IMG/VR virus record: IMGVR_UViG_3300025112_000071
Span: 1 to 35,681 of that record
Length of the DNA: 35,681 nucleotides
Origin: a virus
Direction: 5' to 3' (one strand)
Shown here: one piece after another, positions 1 to 7,849 of the stretch
Layout of the letters: each line of letters begins with the position of its first letter
Position numbering within the stretch: the stretch's first letter is position 1
Translations under genes and position numbers: made by a program
The notes under the pieces: model-generated
The model's input: the letters and a program-made list of their open reading frames with translations, nothing else
What the model was told of the DNA's origin: nothing
The model's database searches: none

Positions 1-1
1 T

Positions 2-694
2 ATGGAGGAACTTATCGGAGAGCTGGATGAAGGCGTCGTTTTTATTTGGGACAGTGTTGCCCAAACCCCTACTCGCAAGATGTTAGATGAAGATTTTGAT
101 CCTCAGTCTTCTATCGGATATAAGGCGCGTCTTTTGTCTAAAGCTATGAAAAAGATAACGATTCCTTTAGCTAATAGTCAAAGTACCTTATTGGCTCTCA
201 ATCAATTGAAGACGAACATTACTACTGATAGAGCCTCGTTATTAACAGAACCATATGTGACTCCTGGAGGTAAAGCACTCCCTTATTCATATTCTCTCCG
301 TATATGGCTTACAGCTCGTAAAGCAAAGGCATCGTATGTAACAAATGTACATGGATATAAAGTCGGATCTGAAGTAAAGGCACGCATCAAAAAATCACGT
401 TTTGGATCCTTGGGAAGAGAATGCACCTTCAAAATTCTTTGGGGCAATGATGTTGGAATTCAAGATGAAGAAAGTTGGTTTGATGCCATTCAGCCATCTG
501 AAAATTTACAACGCAACGGTGCATGGTATACATTAATGTATGACGATGGAACTTCTGAGAAATTTCAGTTTACCAAGTGGGATGAAAAGATGAAGAACAA
601 GAAGTTTAAGAATCGAGTATTAGAAATAATGGATGAGGTAGTGGTTCAAAGTTGGCATGCCTTAGAAGAAAATATTTCTAGTGTCGTTGAATAG
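2..694 (+). CDS. uvsX: UvsX/RecA-like recombinase, C-terminal part (5' end outside window)
   Basis: This is the C-terminal part of a RecA-superfamily recombinase that would form filaments on single-stranded DNA and drive strand exchange during recombination-dependent replication. The Walker B strand is visible as VVFIWDSVAQTP near the start, followed by the helix region with LLALNQLK. The segment GGKALPYSYSLRIWL matches the strand after DNA-binding loop 2 in RecA and UvsX. RFGSLGRECTFKILWG and QDEESWFDAI follow the UvsX pattern. The Walker A region must lie upstream of the window, so the Met at base 2 is internal and not the true start. The flap nuclease and helicase genes downstream fit a replication and recombination operon. 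UvsX is preferred over RecA because of this context; the family assignment is firm, the subfamily less so. Confidence 0.85.
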   Translation: MEELIGELDEGVVFIWDSVAQTPTRKMLDEDFDPQSSIGYKARLLSKAMKKITIPLANSQSTLLALNQLKTNITTDRASLLTEPYVTPGGKALPYSYSLRIWLTARKAKASYVTNVHGYKVGSEVKARIKKSRFGSLGRECTFKILWGNDVGIQDEESWFDAIQPSENLQRNGAWYTLMYDDGTSEKFQFTKWDEKMKNKKFKNRVLEIMDEVVVQSWHALEENISSVVE

Positions 695-702
695 ATTGTG
701 CT

Positions 703-712
703 TACTATTTAT
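703..712 (+). promoter_or_regulatory. Candidate late promoter-like element TACTATTTAT
   Basis: TACTATTTAT ends 5 nt before the ATG at 718. The same ten bases occur at 13673-13682 and a close match (AACTATTTAT) at 26201-26210, each just before a gene. No -35 box is visible, as with T4 late promoters, which consist mainly of a TATAAATA-like -10 element. Placing the -10 at 706-711 (TATTTA) puts the start codon at about +1. The function is inferred. Confidence 0.45.
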
Positions 713-717
713 ACCAT

Positions 718-1047
718 ATGGAATTGAAGCACTTAATTAGAGAAGCTATTAGTGAATCGCTTTATGAAGCGAATATCATAATGAGATATGCTCGGGATGA
801 AAATTTAACGTTAATTAATGATAAGTTGCGAGGGATTTGTGGTATCACAATTGTTGATGTATTTATCCCTACAAAAATAGTATCCAAACATGTTGATCTC
901 GTTACTTTGAAAATTAAGTTCTTTTTGGGAAGACATGATCTACAACAACATATGCATAAGATGTCAAATGAAGCTAGAAAGATTGAAGGTGTTTATTCTT
1001 TCATTCCCACCAGAGCCTCAAAGCTTAAAACCAAAAGTCATAAATAG
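718..1047 (+). CDS. Small protein of unknown function, possible virion cargo
   Basis: I do not recognise this 109-residue protein. It begins MELKHLIREAISESLYE, an amphipathic N-terminus followed by a mixed alpha/beta body rich in Ile, Val and Lys. The N-terminal pattern [LI]-x-E followed by Ala or Ser occurs twice (IRE-A, ISE-S) and resembles T4 capsid-targeting peptides cut by the prohead protease. No Shine-Dalgarno sequence precedes the ATG; instead TACTATTTAT lies 5 nt upstream, so the mRNA may be leaderless. The gene sits between recombinase and flap nuclease genes but may be expressed separately and late. The function is unknown and the virion role is inference. Confidence 0.65.
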   Translation: MELKHLIREAISESLYEANIIMRYARDENLTLINDKLRGICGITIVDVFIPTKIVSKHVDLVTLKIKFFLGRHDLQQHMHKMSNEARKIEGVYSFIPTRASKLKTKSHK

Positions 1048-1055
1048 AGGTTAAA

Positions 1056-2024
1056 ATGTTAGTAAAAGGTCGTGTGTTGATCATCGATCAGCTCAATCTA
1101 TTTTTACGTAATTACGTAATCAACCCATCTGAATCACAATGGGGTCCTATAGGCGGCGTCAAAGGCACCCTTCAATCCCTTCAGAAGCTTTGTAACGATA
1201 TAAAGCCGGATTATATTGTGATTTGTTGGGACGGCGCAGGTGGTTCTCTCAAACGCAAACAAATGAAGAAGGACTATAAAGAAGGGAGAGCACCTCTTCG
1301 TTTAAATCGTGCCTTCCGCGATCTCACTGAAGATGAAGAAAAGAAGAATAGATTTTATCAAGAGATAAGAATGGTGGAATATTTTAACCAAATGCCTGTT
1401 ATCCAACTTCGTTTTGACAATGTTGAAGCTGATGATATCGTCGCTTATGTTTCAAACTTACCTGAACTTGAAGAATGTGAAAAGGTGATTGTTTCAAATG
1501 ATAAGGATTTTTTCCAACTTGTAACTGGCAAAACTGTATTAATGCGCCCTGTAGAAAAAAGTCGAGTATATAATACAAATGCAGTTCTTAATCAATATAG
1601 TATTCATCCCCATAATTTTGCTCTTGCAAAAACGATGATTGGAGATAAGAGTGACAATCTTCCAGGAATCTCAGGCGTAGGCGAGGGAAGAATCAAGAAG
1701 GATTTTCCTCAATTTATTAATGAAGAACAAATTACGATTGATGAATTGTTAGATTATTGTCGTGAAAAATACGAAGAAAATAATAAACGAAAATTATGGA
1801 AAGAAGTTATTGACAACGAAGACGTAGTTAGGTTAAACTATAAAATGATGCAACTTTATGCTCCACAATTATCTTTGGATCACAAAAAAGAAATTCGAGA
1901 GACTTTGGAGAATCCCGATTTAACTTTTGATAAAATGGAAGTTCTCAGGATGATGATGAAAGATGAATTTGCACAAGTAAGTTTCTCAGGGCTTTTTCAA
2001 GCTTTTAAGAGAATGTCACAATAA
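1056..2024 (+). CDS. 5'-3' exonuclease / flap endonuclease (T4 RNase H-like)
   Basis: This 322-residue FEN-family nuclease would remove RNA primers and 5' flaps during lagging-strand synthesis. Visible motifs are the first acidic motif LIIDQLN (residues 9-14), CWDG at 57-60, the metal-binding VEADD at 123-127 and SNDKDFF at 147-153, and the helix-3-turn-helix DNA-binding segment GDKSDNLPGISGVG at 196-209. The length fits T4 RNase H (about 305 residues) rather than a Pol I-fused nuclease. The start ATG follows a weak GAGG site and comes 8 nt after the upstream stop. The helicase gene follows within 10 nt, indicating a replication operon. The key acidic residues appear intact, so it should be active. 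Confidence 0.9.
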   Translation: MLVKGRVLIIDQLNLFLRNYVINPSESQWGPIGGVKGTLQSLQKLCNDIKPDYIVICWDGAGGSLKRKQMKKDYKEGRAPLRLNRAFRDLTEDEEKKNRFYQEIRMVEYFNQMPVIQLRFDNVEADDIVAYVSNLPELEECEKVIVSNDKDFFQLVTGKTVLMRPVEKSRVYNTNAVLNQYSIHPHNFALAKTMIGDKSDNLPGISGVGEGRIKKDFPQFINEEQITIDELLDYCREKYEENNKRKLWKEVIDNEDVVRLNYKMMQLYAPQLSLDHKKEIRETLENPDLTFDKMEVLRMMMKDEFAQVSFSGLFQAFKRMSQ

Positions 2025-2034
2025 AGAGGGTTTT

Positions 2035-3393
2035 ATGACTGAGGGTATGGATTTTTCCAAATATGGAAAAGCGTTTCAAGAATCTCTAGCTCAAATAATA
2101 TTTGAGGATCGTCCTTTCTGCGATCAGATAGAGGAGGTAATGGATGTAAGCTTTTTTGAATTAAAATATTTGAGAGCTTTCATGGGATTAATTCTGAATT
2201 ATCGGCAGCAATATGGGGTGCACCCGTCATCCAATATTATTGCTTCGATTTTGAGAACAGAGATGGATGATTTATCTCCAGCGCTTCAAAAACAGGTAAG
2301 AGATTTTTATGTACGTGTCGAGGCCCGTGACGTGAGCGACAGGGAGTATATCAAGGACACAAGTTTAGATTTTTGTAAGAAACAGAAACTTAAAGAGGCT
2401 CTTATACAATCTGTGGATCTTATAAAAAGTTCCTCATATGATGAAGTTAAACAAGTGATTGACGAAGCTTTAAAGCTTGGACTAGATGCTGATTATGGTC
2501 ATGATTTTATAAAAGATTTTGAGGCACGCTATGAAATAAAAGCAAGAAATCCAATATCGACAGGGTGGGACAAGATCGATCAATTAACTAAAAATGGTAT
2601 AGGAAGCGGGGAGTTAGGAGTAGTGATTGCTCCTACGGGCGCAGGCAAATCCATGGCTTTATCTCATTTGGGCGCGACTGCCGTAAAGAATGGCAAAAAT
2701 GTAGTACATTATACTTTAGAATTATCCGAAGCATTAACGGGACAACGATATGATAGCTGTATTAGTGGAGTACCCCTAACCCAGCTTTTTGAAAGAAAAG
2801 ATGAAGTATTAGAGGATATCGTAGATATCCCAGGTTCATTGGTGATTAAAGAATACCCCACTCGAAGTGCGAGTAGTGTGACCATACGCAGGCATTTAGA
2901 AAAATTAAAAAAACAAAATCGGAAAATCGATATGATTATAGTAGATTACGCTGATTTGCTCAAACCCCAGAAAAATTATAAAGAGAAACGCAATGAATTG
3001 GAATCTATTTATGAAGACTTACGTGCAATTGCGCAAGAGTTTTATTGTCCTATATGGACAGCATCTCAAACGAATCGTTCTGGATTAAATGCAGAAGTGG
3101 TGACTATGGAATCAATTTCGGAAGCTTTTAGTAAATGTTTTGTCGCAGATTTTATTTGTTCTATATCGAGAACAATTAAGGATAAGAATAGTAATCAAGC
3201 CCGAATGTTTATCGCCAAAAACCGCCACGGACCAGATGGATTAGTTTTTTCAATGCACATGGATGCAGCATGTGTCAAATTACAAGTGATTGATAAACAT
3301 CAGATTGGCGACATATTGCCAGCTTCAAGCCCTGCTGATTTAGCTCAAAAGCTTCGCGATAAATATAAACAACAAAGAATACAAGGAGGATAG
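2035..3393 (+). CDS. Replicative DNA helicase, gp41/DnaB-like
   Basis: This 452-residue protein is a RecA-fold hexameric helicase that would unwind the replication fork. The N-terminal half (residues 1-165) is helical, as expected for the primase-interacting domain of DnaB-type helicases. The C-terminal motor carries the Walker A segment APTGAGKS at 199-206, the TLELSE motif near 227-232 typical of DnaB family motif 1a, Walker B IIVDYADLL at 301-309, and a TASQTNR-like motif (H3/sensor) around residue 342. The length is close to T4 gp41 (475 residues). AGAGGG precedes the ATG. No primase gene is present in the window. Confident as a helicase; orthology to gp41 is inferred from the neighbours. 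Confidence 0.9.
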   Translation: MTEGMDFSKYGKAFQESLAQIIFEDRPFCDQIEEVMDVSFFELKYLRAFMGLILNYRQQYGVHPSSNIIASILRTEMDDLSPALQKQVRDFYVRVEARDVSDREYIKDTSLDFCKKQKLKEALIQSVDLIKSSSYDEVKQVIDEALKLGLDADYGHDFIKDFEARYEIKARNPISTGWDKIDQLTKNGIGSGELGVVIAPTGAGKSMALSHLGATAVKNGKNVVHYTLELSEALTGQRYDSCISGVPLTQLFERKDEVLEDIVDIPGSLVIKEYPTRSASSVTIRRHLEKLKKQNRKIDMIIVDYADLLKPQKNYKEKRNELESIYEDLRAIAQEFYCPIWTASQTNRSGLNAEVVTMESISEAFSKCFVADFICSISRTIKDKNSNQARMFIAKNRHGPDGLVFSMHMDAACVKLQVIDKHQIGDILPASSPADLAQKLRDKYKQQRIQGG

Positions 3394-3398
3394 CATTG

Positions 3399-5255
3399 AT
3401 GGAGATATCATCTAAAATTTTGTCAGATATTACAGTTCATATGAAATATGCCAGATACCTAGAGAAAGAGAAGAGAAGGGAGACTTGGGAAGAAATAGTA
3501 ACCCGCAATAAGGAAATGCATAAGAAAAAATATCCAGAATTGGGTGAAGAAATAGAAAAAGCCTATACTTATGTCTATGCCAAAAAAATCCTACCCTCTA
3601 TGCGATCTATGCAATTCGGTGGTAAACCAATTGAAGTCGCTCCTAACCGCATTTATAATTGCGCTTTTCTTCCTGTGGATGATTGGCTTAGCTTTCCTGA
3701 AACTATGTTCCTCTTACTTGGGGGAACGGGCGTCGGATTTTCTGTCCAAAAACACCACGTGGAAAAACTTCCAGAAATTCTTAAGCCGCCAGGTAAACGC
3801 ACTAAGAGGTTTTTGGTGGCGGATTCGATCGAGGGGTGGGCCGACGCAATCAAAGGATTGATGAAGAGTTACTTTTTTGGATCCACTAGACCACGTTTTG
3901 ATTTTTCTGATATCCGTCCGAAGGGCACCAAACTAGTTACCAGTGGGGGAAAAGCCCCCGGTTCCCAACCTTTAAGAGAATGTCTTGTCAAGGTTGAGGG
4001 GATTTTGCAGCAAAAGGAGAATGGTGATAAATTACGTCCTATCGAAGTCCATGATATTGTTTGTTATATTGCTGACGCTGTTCTTGCCGGGGGCATTCGT
4101 CGCGCTGCTCTTATATCATTGTTTTCAGCCGACGATGAAGAGATGTTGGCAGCCAAAGCAGGAAATTGGTGGGAAGAAAATCCCCAACGCGGAAGAGCAA
4201 ATAATTCAGTAGTTCTCTTACGTCATCGTATTTCTAGAGAATATTTTATGGATCTTTGGGAAAGAGTGAAAGCTTCCGGATGTGGGGAGCCAGGATTTTA
4301 TTTTAGCAATGACAAAGATTGGGGAACAAATCCCTGCTGTGAAATTGCCCTGCGTCCTTATCAGTTTTGTAACTTGACGGAGGTGAATACTTCTGATTTA
4401 GAAACCCAAGAGGAATATAATGATAGAGTAAGGACAGCATCTTTTATTGGCACACTACAGGCGGGTTATACAGATTTTCATTATCTCCGTGATGTATGGC
4501 AAAAGCAAACCGAGAAAGAAGCATTGATAGGTGTTTCCATGACTGGTATTGCATCAGAAAAAGTTTTGGGATTAGATATGACAAAAGCCGCGCAGGCAGT
4601 CAAAAGAGAAAACGCTAGGATAGCGAAAATAATTGGTATCAAATCCGCAGCTCGTTGTACAACTGTAAAGCCTGCAGGCACCACTTCCTTAGCTCTTGGA
4701 ACTTCAAGTGGAATACATCCATGGCACAGCGAACATTATATTAGAAGAATTCGTGTTGGGAAAAATGAATCAATTTATACATATTTGCTCATTCATCATC
4801 CGGAATTGGTTGAAGACGAATATTTTCGCCCTTATGATACTGCAGTAATCAGTGTACCTCAAAAAGCTCCAGATGGTGCGATAACACGCAAGGAGAGCGC
4901 CCTGCAACTTCTAAAGAGGATTAAGAGGGTTACTAAAGAATGGGTTGAACCAGGCACCCGTCGAGGTCAAAATACGCATAATATTTCTGCCACCCTTTCA
5001 ATTAGAAACGATGAGTGGATAGATGTTGGCGATTGGATGTGGGAAAATCGTGATTGTTATAATGGATTATCTGTTTTGCCTTATGATGAACATATTTATA
5101 AGCAAGCTCCTTTTGAAGAATGTTCAAAAGAAAGATATCAGGTATTATATGATACTTTACAAGAAGTTGATTTAACGCAAATTGCTGAATTTGAAGATAA
5201 CACAGATTTGCAGGGAGAACTAGCATGTTCGGGTGGAAGTTGCGAACTAACTTAG
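3399..5255 (+). CDS. nrdJ: Adenosylcobalamin-dependent (class II) ribonucleoside-triphosphate reductase
   Basis: This 618-residue enzyme would reduce ribonucleotides to deoxyribonucleotides using a B12-derived thiyl radical, without oxygen or a small subunit. It resembles the monomeric Lactobacillus leichmannii type. Visible features are the first redox Cys in NRIYNCAF (Cys88), the finger-loop region NPCCEI at 311-316 with the radical Cys and Glu, the second redox Cys in FCNL at 323-326, PAGTTS in the barrel, and a C-terminal CSGGSC pair that would relay electrons. AAGGAGGA lies 8 nt before the ATG at 3399; a TTG three bases earlier is in frame but less well spaced. The glutaredoxin at 20116 is a possible electron donor. 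All key cysteines are present. Confidence 0.92.
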   Translation: MEISSKILSDITVHMKYARYLEKEKRRETWEEIVTRNKEMHKKKYPELGEEIEKAYTYVYAKKILPSMRSMQFGGKPIEVAPNRIYNCAFLPVDDWLSFPETMFLLLGGTGVGFSVQKHHVEKLPEILKPPGKRTKRFLVADSIEGWADAIKGLMKSYFFGSTRPRFDFSDIRPKGTKLVTSGGKAPGSQPLRECLVKVEGILQQKENGDKLRPIEVHDIVCYIADAVLAGGIRRAALISLFSADDEEMLAAKAGNWWEENPQRGRANNSVVLLRHRISREYFMDLWERVKASGCGEPGFYFSNDKDWGTNPCCEIALRPYQFCNLTEVNTSDLETQEEYNDRVRTASFIGTLQAGYTDFHYLRDVWQKQTEKEALIGVSMTGIASEKVLGLDMTKAAQAVKRENARIAKIIGIKSAARCTTVKPAGTTSLALGTSSGIHPWHSEHYIRRIRVGKNESIYTYLLIHHPELVEDEYFRPYDTAVISVPQKAPDGAITRKESALQLLKRIKRVTKEWVEPGTRRGQNTHNISATLSIRNDEWIDVGDWMWENRDCYNGLSVLPYDEHIYKQAPFEECSKERYQVLYDTLQEVDLTQIAEFEDNTDLQGELACSGGSCELT

Positions 5256-5258
5256 TAC

Positions 5259-5286
5259 TTGACTTTTTCATGAATGTGACTATAAT
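5259..5286 (+). promoter_or_regulatory. Sigma-70-type promoter TTGACT-N16-TATAAT
   Basis: TTGACT at 5259-5264 and TATAAT at 5281-5286 are separated by 16 bp in the gap after the reductase gene. Transcription would start near 5293, upstream of an AAGGAGG ribosome site and the ATG at 5308. It likely drives the GroES-like operon. Confidence 0.75.
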
Positions 5287-5307
5287 ACAGATAATAAGGA
5301 GGACGTA

Positions 5308-5550
5308 ATGTCTAATAATACTAAAGATGATTATATCATTGAATACATAAAGGCTTTTGATACTGTTGAGAGGGAAATGGAACCCTTTAAAGATCATAAA
5401 AGAGATCTTAAGAAGAATTATATCGAAAACGGATGGCTTTCTAAAGAAGATATCAGCCTAGCTGTAAAAGCATATCGAATGATAAAGCGTGGGGATAGCA
5501 TTGATAATTTTATTGATATGCATGACAATATCAAAAAGAGGATTATTTAG
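5308..5550 (+). CDS. Small phage protein, helical, unknown function
   Basis: This 80-residue protein is not assigned. It is charged and helical, with an N-terminal segment DYIIEYIKAFDTVEREMEP and a following ENGWLSKEDISLAVKAYRMIK. The layout (a coiled-coil-like helix, then short helices ending in a basic stretch) recalls the GapR/DUF2312 type of DNA-overtwisting protein, but the similarity is only in pattern. AAGGAGG lies just upstream of the ATG and the promoter at 5259 is directly before it. It is the first gene of a short operon with the GroES-like gene 8 nt downstream. Confidence 0.75.
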   Translation: MSNNTKDDYIIEYIKAFDTVEREMEPFKDHKRDLKKNYIENGWLSKEDISLAVKAYRMIKRGDSIDNFIDMHDNIKKRII

Positions 5551-5558
5551 GAGAAAAT

Positions 5559-5840
5559 ATGTTTTTGAGACCTTGTAATAGATATCTTGTAGTTGAGCCC
5601 ATAGAAGAAGATCAACTAGAAGATAATCCAAGAATATTATTGCCTGATGATTATAAACAGTCCAATCCATTTGGAATAGGAAGAATTGTTGGTCGAGCAA
5701 CCGATTGCAGTGTAGAGGCATTTGAGGGGGAAATAATCACTTTTTCTAGCAATATGTTAGAAAAGATATCAATAAATGGTGAAAACTTCTCTTTGCTTTT
5801 AGAGAACTATGTATTGGGAATTTTAAGCGAAATAGAATAA
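5559..5840 (+). CDS. GroES-like co-chaperonin (gp31/GroES family)
   Basis: This 93-residue protein has the length and strand layout of GroES. It begins FLRPCNRYLVVEPIEED, matching the start of GroES (RPLxDRVLV..). A mobile-loop region with ILLPDDYK follows, then GIGRIVGRATDC, EGEIITFSSNM and the closing LLLENYVLGIL, which matches the GroES end (..EDDILAI). It would cap a GroEL ring during folding. T4 gp31 (111 residues) is the known phage example and redirects host GroEL to fold the capsid protein. Here the phage also encodes its own GroEL 11.8 kb downstream, so the two may form a phage-specific pair. The ATG has AGGAGAAA upstream. Confidence 0.75.
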   Translation: MFLRPCNRYLVVEPIEEDQLEDNPRILLPDDYKQSNPFGIGRIVGRATDCSVEAFEGEIITFSSNMLEKISINGENFSLLLENYVLGILSEIE

Positions 5841-5859
5841 TGGTGCTTAGTAAAAGTTT

Positions 5860-6591
5860 ATGGTTGTAGATTTTGAATGGGATAGTATAGCTATAGGAAC
5901 GTCGCTGGGTGCGATGGAATCTGCTTTTGAAAGTGGCTCTCCTGTCTTATTTAACAGGGAGCCATATTTTTTTGAATTTGAAGAGTCAGATGATGGGGAG
6001 TCCAAAAAGAAAAAATGGCAACGCTTGGCATCTGCTATTGCCATACGAGGCTTGAATCCTTTCGGAAATAAAATAACTTCTATTAGAATTAATGATGGTT
6101 ATTTAGAAGTAATATGCAGTACTAAAAAATATAAAGTATCTTATAATAAGATTATATTTTTTGATGATGAAAACATAGAGAATTTTCCATTTGAACGATT
6201 GAAATATAATAAATACAATATATATGATTGGTTCATTGTACGATCTGGTGCTTCCCATGAATATAATTTTTTGGAAGGAACCGACTCTTTCGTGAAGAAA
6301 ATTTATTTCTTCAGCAAAATCAATCTTCCTAAATATAAAGACTGTGTTTCTCACTCTATTGTCGAGAAAGATAATATGGAGAATTTTGATTTCTCTCCCA
6401 CAATGACAAGAATGAAAACAATAAATATGATGAAAGAAGCCGGAGTAAAAGGAACACAGCATACTCGGACTTATCGTTATCCCATCAAATTAGAGTTTAT
6501 AAGACGCGAAGTATCTAGAATTAAAGAAGAAATCTTTAAAGAGAATGGTATATATATTTTAGATACCAGAGAATCGAAGGATATTAAATAG
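5860..6591 (+). CDS. Rossmann-like protein of unknown function, paired with nucleotidyltransferase-like gene
   Basis: This 243-residue protein starts with WDSIAIGTSLGAMESAF, which resembles a dinucleotide-binding strand-turn-helix with a glycine-containing loop, followed by a second strand (SPVLFNREP). That would fit a degenerate FAD- or NAD-binding Rossmann fold as in flavin-dependent mutases, but the canonical GxGxxG is not intact. The rest is rich in Tyr, Phe, Lys and Asn with no motif I know. Only 2 nt separate it from the next gene, so the two probably act together. The start is uncertain because no clear ribosome site precedes it. Confidence 0.65.
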   Translation: MVVDFEWDSIAIGTSLGAMESAFESGSPVLFNREPYFFEFEESDDGESKKKKWQRLASAIAIRGLNPFGNKITSIRINDGYLEVICSTKKYKVSYNKIIFFDDENIENFPFERLKYNKYNIYDWFIVRSGASHEYNFLEGTDSFVKKIYFFSKINLPKYKDCVSHSIVEKDNMENFDFSPTMTRMKTINMMKEAGVKGTQHTRTYRYPIKLEFIRREVSRIKEEIFKENGIYILDTRESKDIK

Positions 6592-6593
6592 AA

Positions 6594-7454
6594 ATGGGTT
6601 TTCATTTGGCCGGTATTATTCCTATCGCTGGTCCAAAATTAGATTTTAATTTTCCATGGCACGACTGTATGATGCCCATAGGAAGGGATTACTTGTCCAT
6701 AGAACGCGCCGTATTGGAATGTGCATATGCGGGGTGCGAAACGATCTGGATCGTCTGTAACGACGATATGCAGCCACTTATAAGATATAGGTTAGGCGAC
6801 TATGTGAATGATCCCGTTTGGGTTTATAGACATTATGAACGAGATAAGAGCGAGAAAAAGAAACTAATCCCTATTCAGTATGTTCCCGTGCACCCAAGAG
6901 ATAGAAACAAGAGAGATTGTTATGGGTGGTCAATTCTTTATGGCGCAAAGATTGCCGACAAAATCAGCAAAGGTCTAAGTACATGGGTTCGCCCAGATCG
7001 TTTTTACGTTGCTTTTCCATATGGTATTTATCCACATTGGCACCCACGATCCCATCGCCCAGAAATTTCTGCACCCAAAGAACAGAAAGTATTATATCGC
7101 TTTAATGACAAAACAATAATGGATGGAGAATATCTTGGGTTTACATTCAACCATTCAGACTTAGAACAATTTATGGCCGAGGTCAAAGAAAAATCCAGTG
7201 GACTCTTTAAGACGAATACAAGAGAAAGATTACCAATTGGTGAAAGATATTCTTATAGATTTTTTACATTAGATAAGATTTTTGATACATTAAAAACTGA
7301 TAATGTAATTTTTATTGATGTCGAAAGATATTACAGAATCGATTCTTGGGATTTATATAGTGATTACATGGAGAAAGAAGCTAAAACATTTTATCCTATC
7401 CCGCGAAGTTTGATCAATAGTTCAGAATTTAATCCTATAGGAATCGATGACTAG
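6594..7454 (+). CDS. Nucleotidyltransferase-like protein (sugar-nucleotide type fold)
   Basis: This 286-residue protein opens like a sugar-phosphate nucleotidyltransferase: a hydrophobic strand IIPIAGP, then MMPIGRDYLSIERAV, corresponding to the 'keep/use as primary' segment before the first helix, and CETIWIVCND as the second strand, a typical NTP_transferase layout. The classical GGxGTRL..P..K signature is not intact, with IAGPKLDF in its place, so the substrate is unclear. It follows the Rossmann-like gene by 2 nt. The pair could modify a sugar or nucleotide. Assignment is by pattern only. Confidence 0.65.
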   Translation: MGFHLAGIIPIAGPKLDFNFPWHDCMMPIGRDYLSIERAVLECAYAGCETIWIVCNDDMQPLIRYRLGDYVNDPVWVYRHYERDKSEKKKLIPIQYVPVHPRDRNKRDCYGWSILYGAKIADKISKGLSTWVRPDRFYVAFPYGIYPHWHPRSHRPEISAPKEQKVLYRFNDKTIMDGEYLGFTFNHSDLEQFMAEVKEKSSGLFKTNTRERLPIGERYSYRFFTLDKIFDTLKTDNVIFIDVERYYRIDSWDLYSDYMEKEAKTFYPIPRSLINSSEFNPIGIDD

Positions 7455-7540
7455 AGAGATAATTTTATGCCAGGAGCGAAGAGACGAACTATTTAAAACG
7501 ATACGAATTCCAAAACGTATCTTTATAGGAGAAACAAAGA

Positions 7541-7774
7541 ATGGATACAATTAACAAAGCTTTTGAACTGGTAAGCGGGGCGGTAGGACAACTCACAGAG
7601 TTGCTTTTACTGACCTTGGCGCTTGCAATTGTCGGCCAGGTACTTTATGGTGCACCCGTCTTAGGAATGGATGTCGTAGGGAATGTCGTCGGCGTAGTTA
7701 AATCTCTCGGAGATGCAGGTTTTGTCGGCTTGCTGGCAATCATCCTTTTGGGGGGCATTCTATTAAAAAAGTGA
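7541..7774 (+). CDS. Small two-segment membrane protein
   Basis: This 77-residue protein has two hydrophobic stretches, about residues 17-36 (QLTELLLLTLALAIVGQVLY) and 58-75 (AGFVGLLAIILLGGILL), with a Gly/Val-rich middle and a Lys-Lys end. It should span the inner membrane twice. Size and topology would suit a holin, and an endolysin is encoded at 15159, but they are not adjacent and nothing else supports the role. TATAGGAG lies upstream of the ATG. The 86-bp gap before it holds only an unconvincing 9-codon reading frame. Confidence 0.75.
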   Translation: MDTINKAFELVSGAVGQLTELLLLTLALAIVGQVLYGAPVLGMDVVGNVVGVVKSLGDAGFVGLLAIILLGGILLKK

Positions 7775-7783
7775 ATTAATTAG

Positions 7784-7812
7784 TTGATTTTTTATATCTC
7801 CGTTGTTATACT
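7784..7812 (+). promoter_or_regulatory. Sigma-70-type promoter TTGATT-N17-TATACT before dnaE
   Basis: TTGATT at 7784-7789 and TATACT at 7807-7812 have a 17-bp spacer. Transcription would begin near 7819, about 30 nt before the DnaE start. The -10 box lies inside the loop of a terminator-like hairpin (7796-7837). Confidence 0.55.
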
Positions 7813-7837
7813 AGTATGGCTTCGGAGATTTTTTTTA
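7796..7837 (+). terminator. Terminator-like hairpin ATCTCCG/CGGAGAT with T-tract
   Basis: ATCTCCG (7796-7802) pairs with CGGAGAT (7823-7829) and is followed by a run of T to 7836. The 20-nt loop contains the palindrome ATACTAGTAT. It would end transcripts coming from the small membrane-protein gene. The loop is longer than usual, so this is moderate evidence. Confidence 0.5.
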
Positions 7838-7849
7838 AGGAGAAAATAT

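Noticed and set aside
5002-5397. Minus-strand ORF of 131 codons
   Set aside because: It is antisense to the end of the reductase gene and the next gene, with low-complexity content and no ribosome site. The other minus-strand frames are similar shadows.
7467-7496. Nine-codon frame MPGAKRRTI
   Set aside because: It is too short, lacks a ribosome site and has no overlap or homology cue.
7784-7849. N-terminal extension of DnaE from TTG 7784
   Set aside because: The extension covers the promoter and hairpin and has a membrane-like sequence unlike DnaE; ATG 7850 has AAGGAG.
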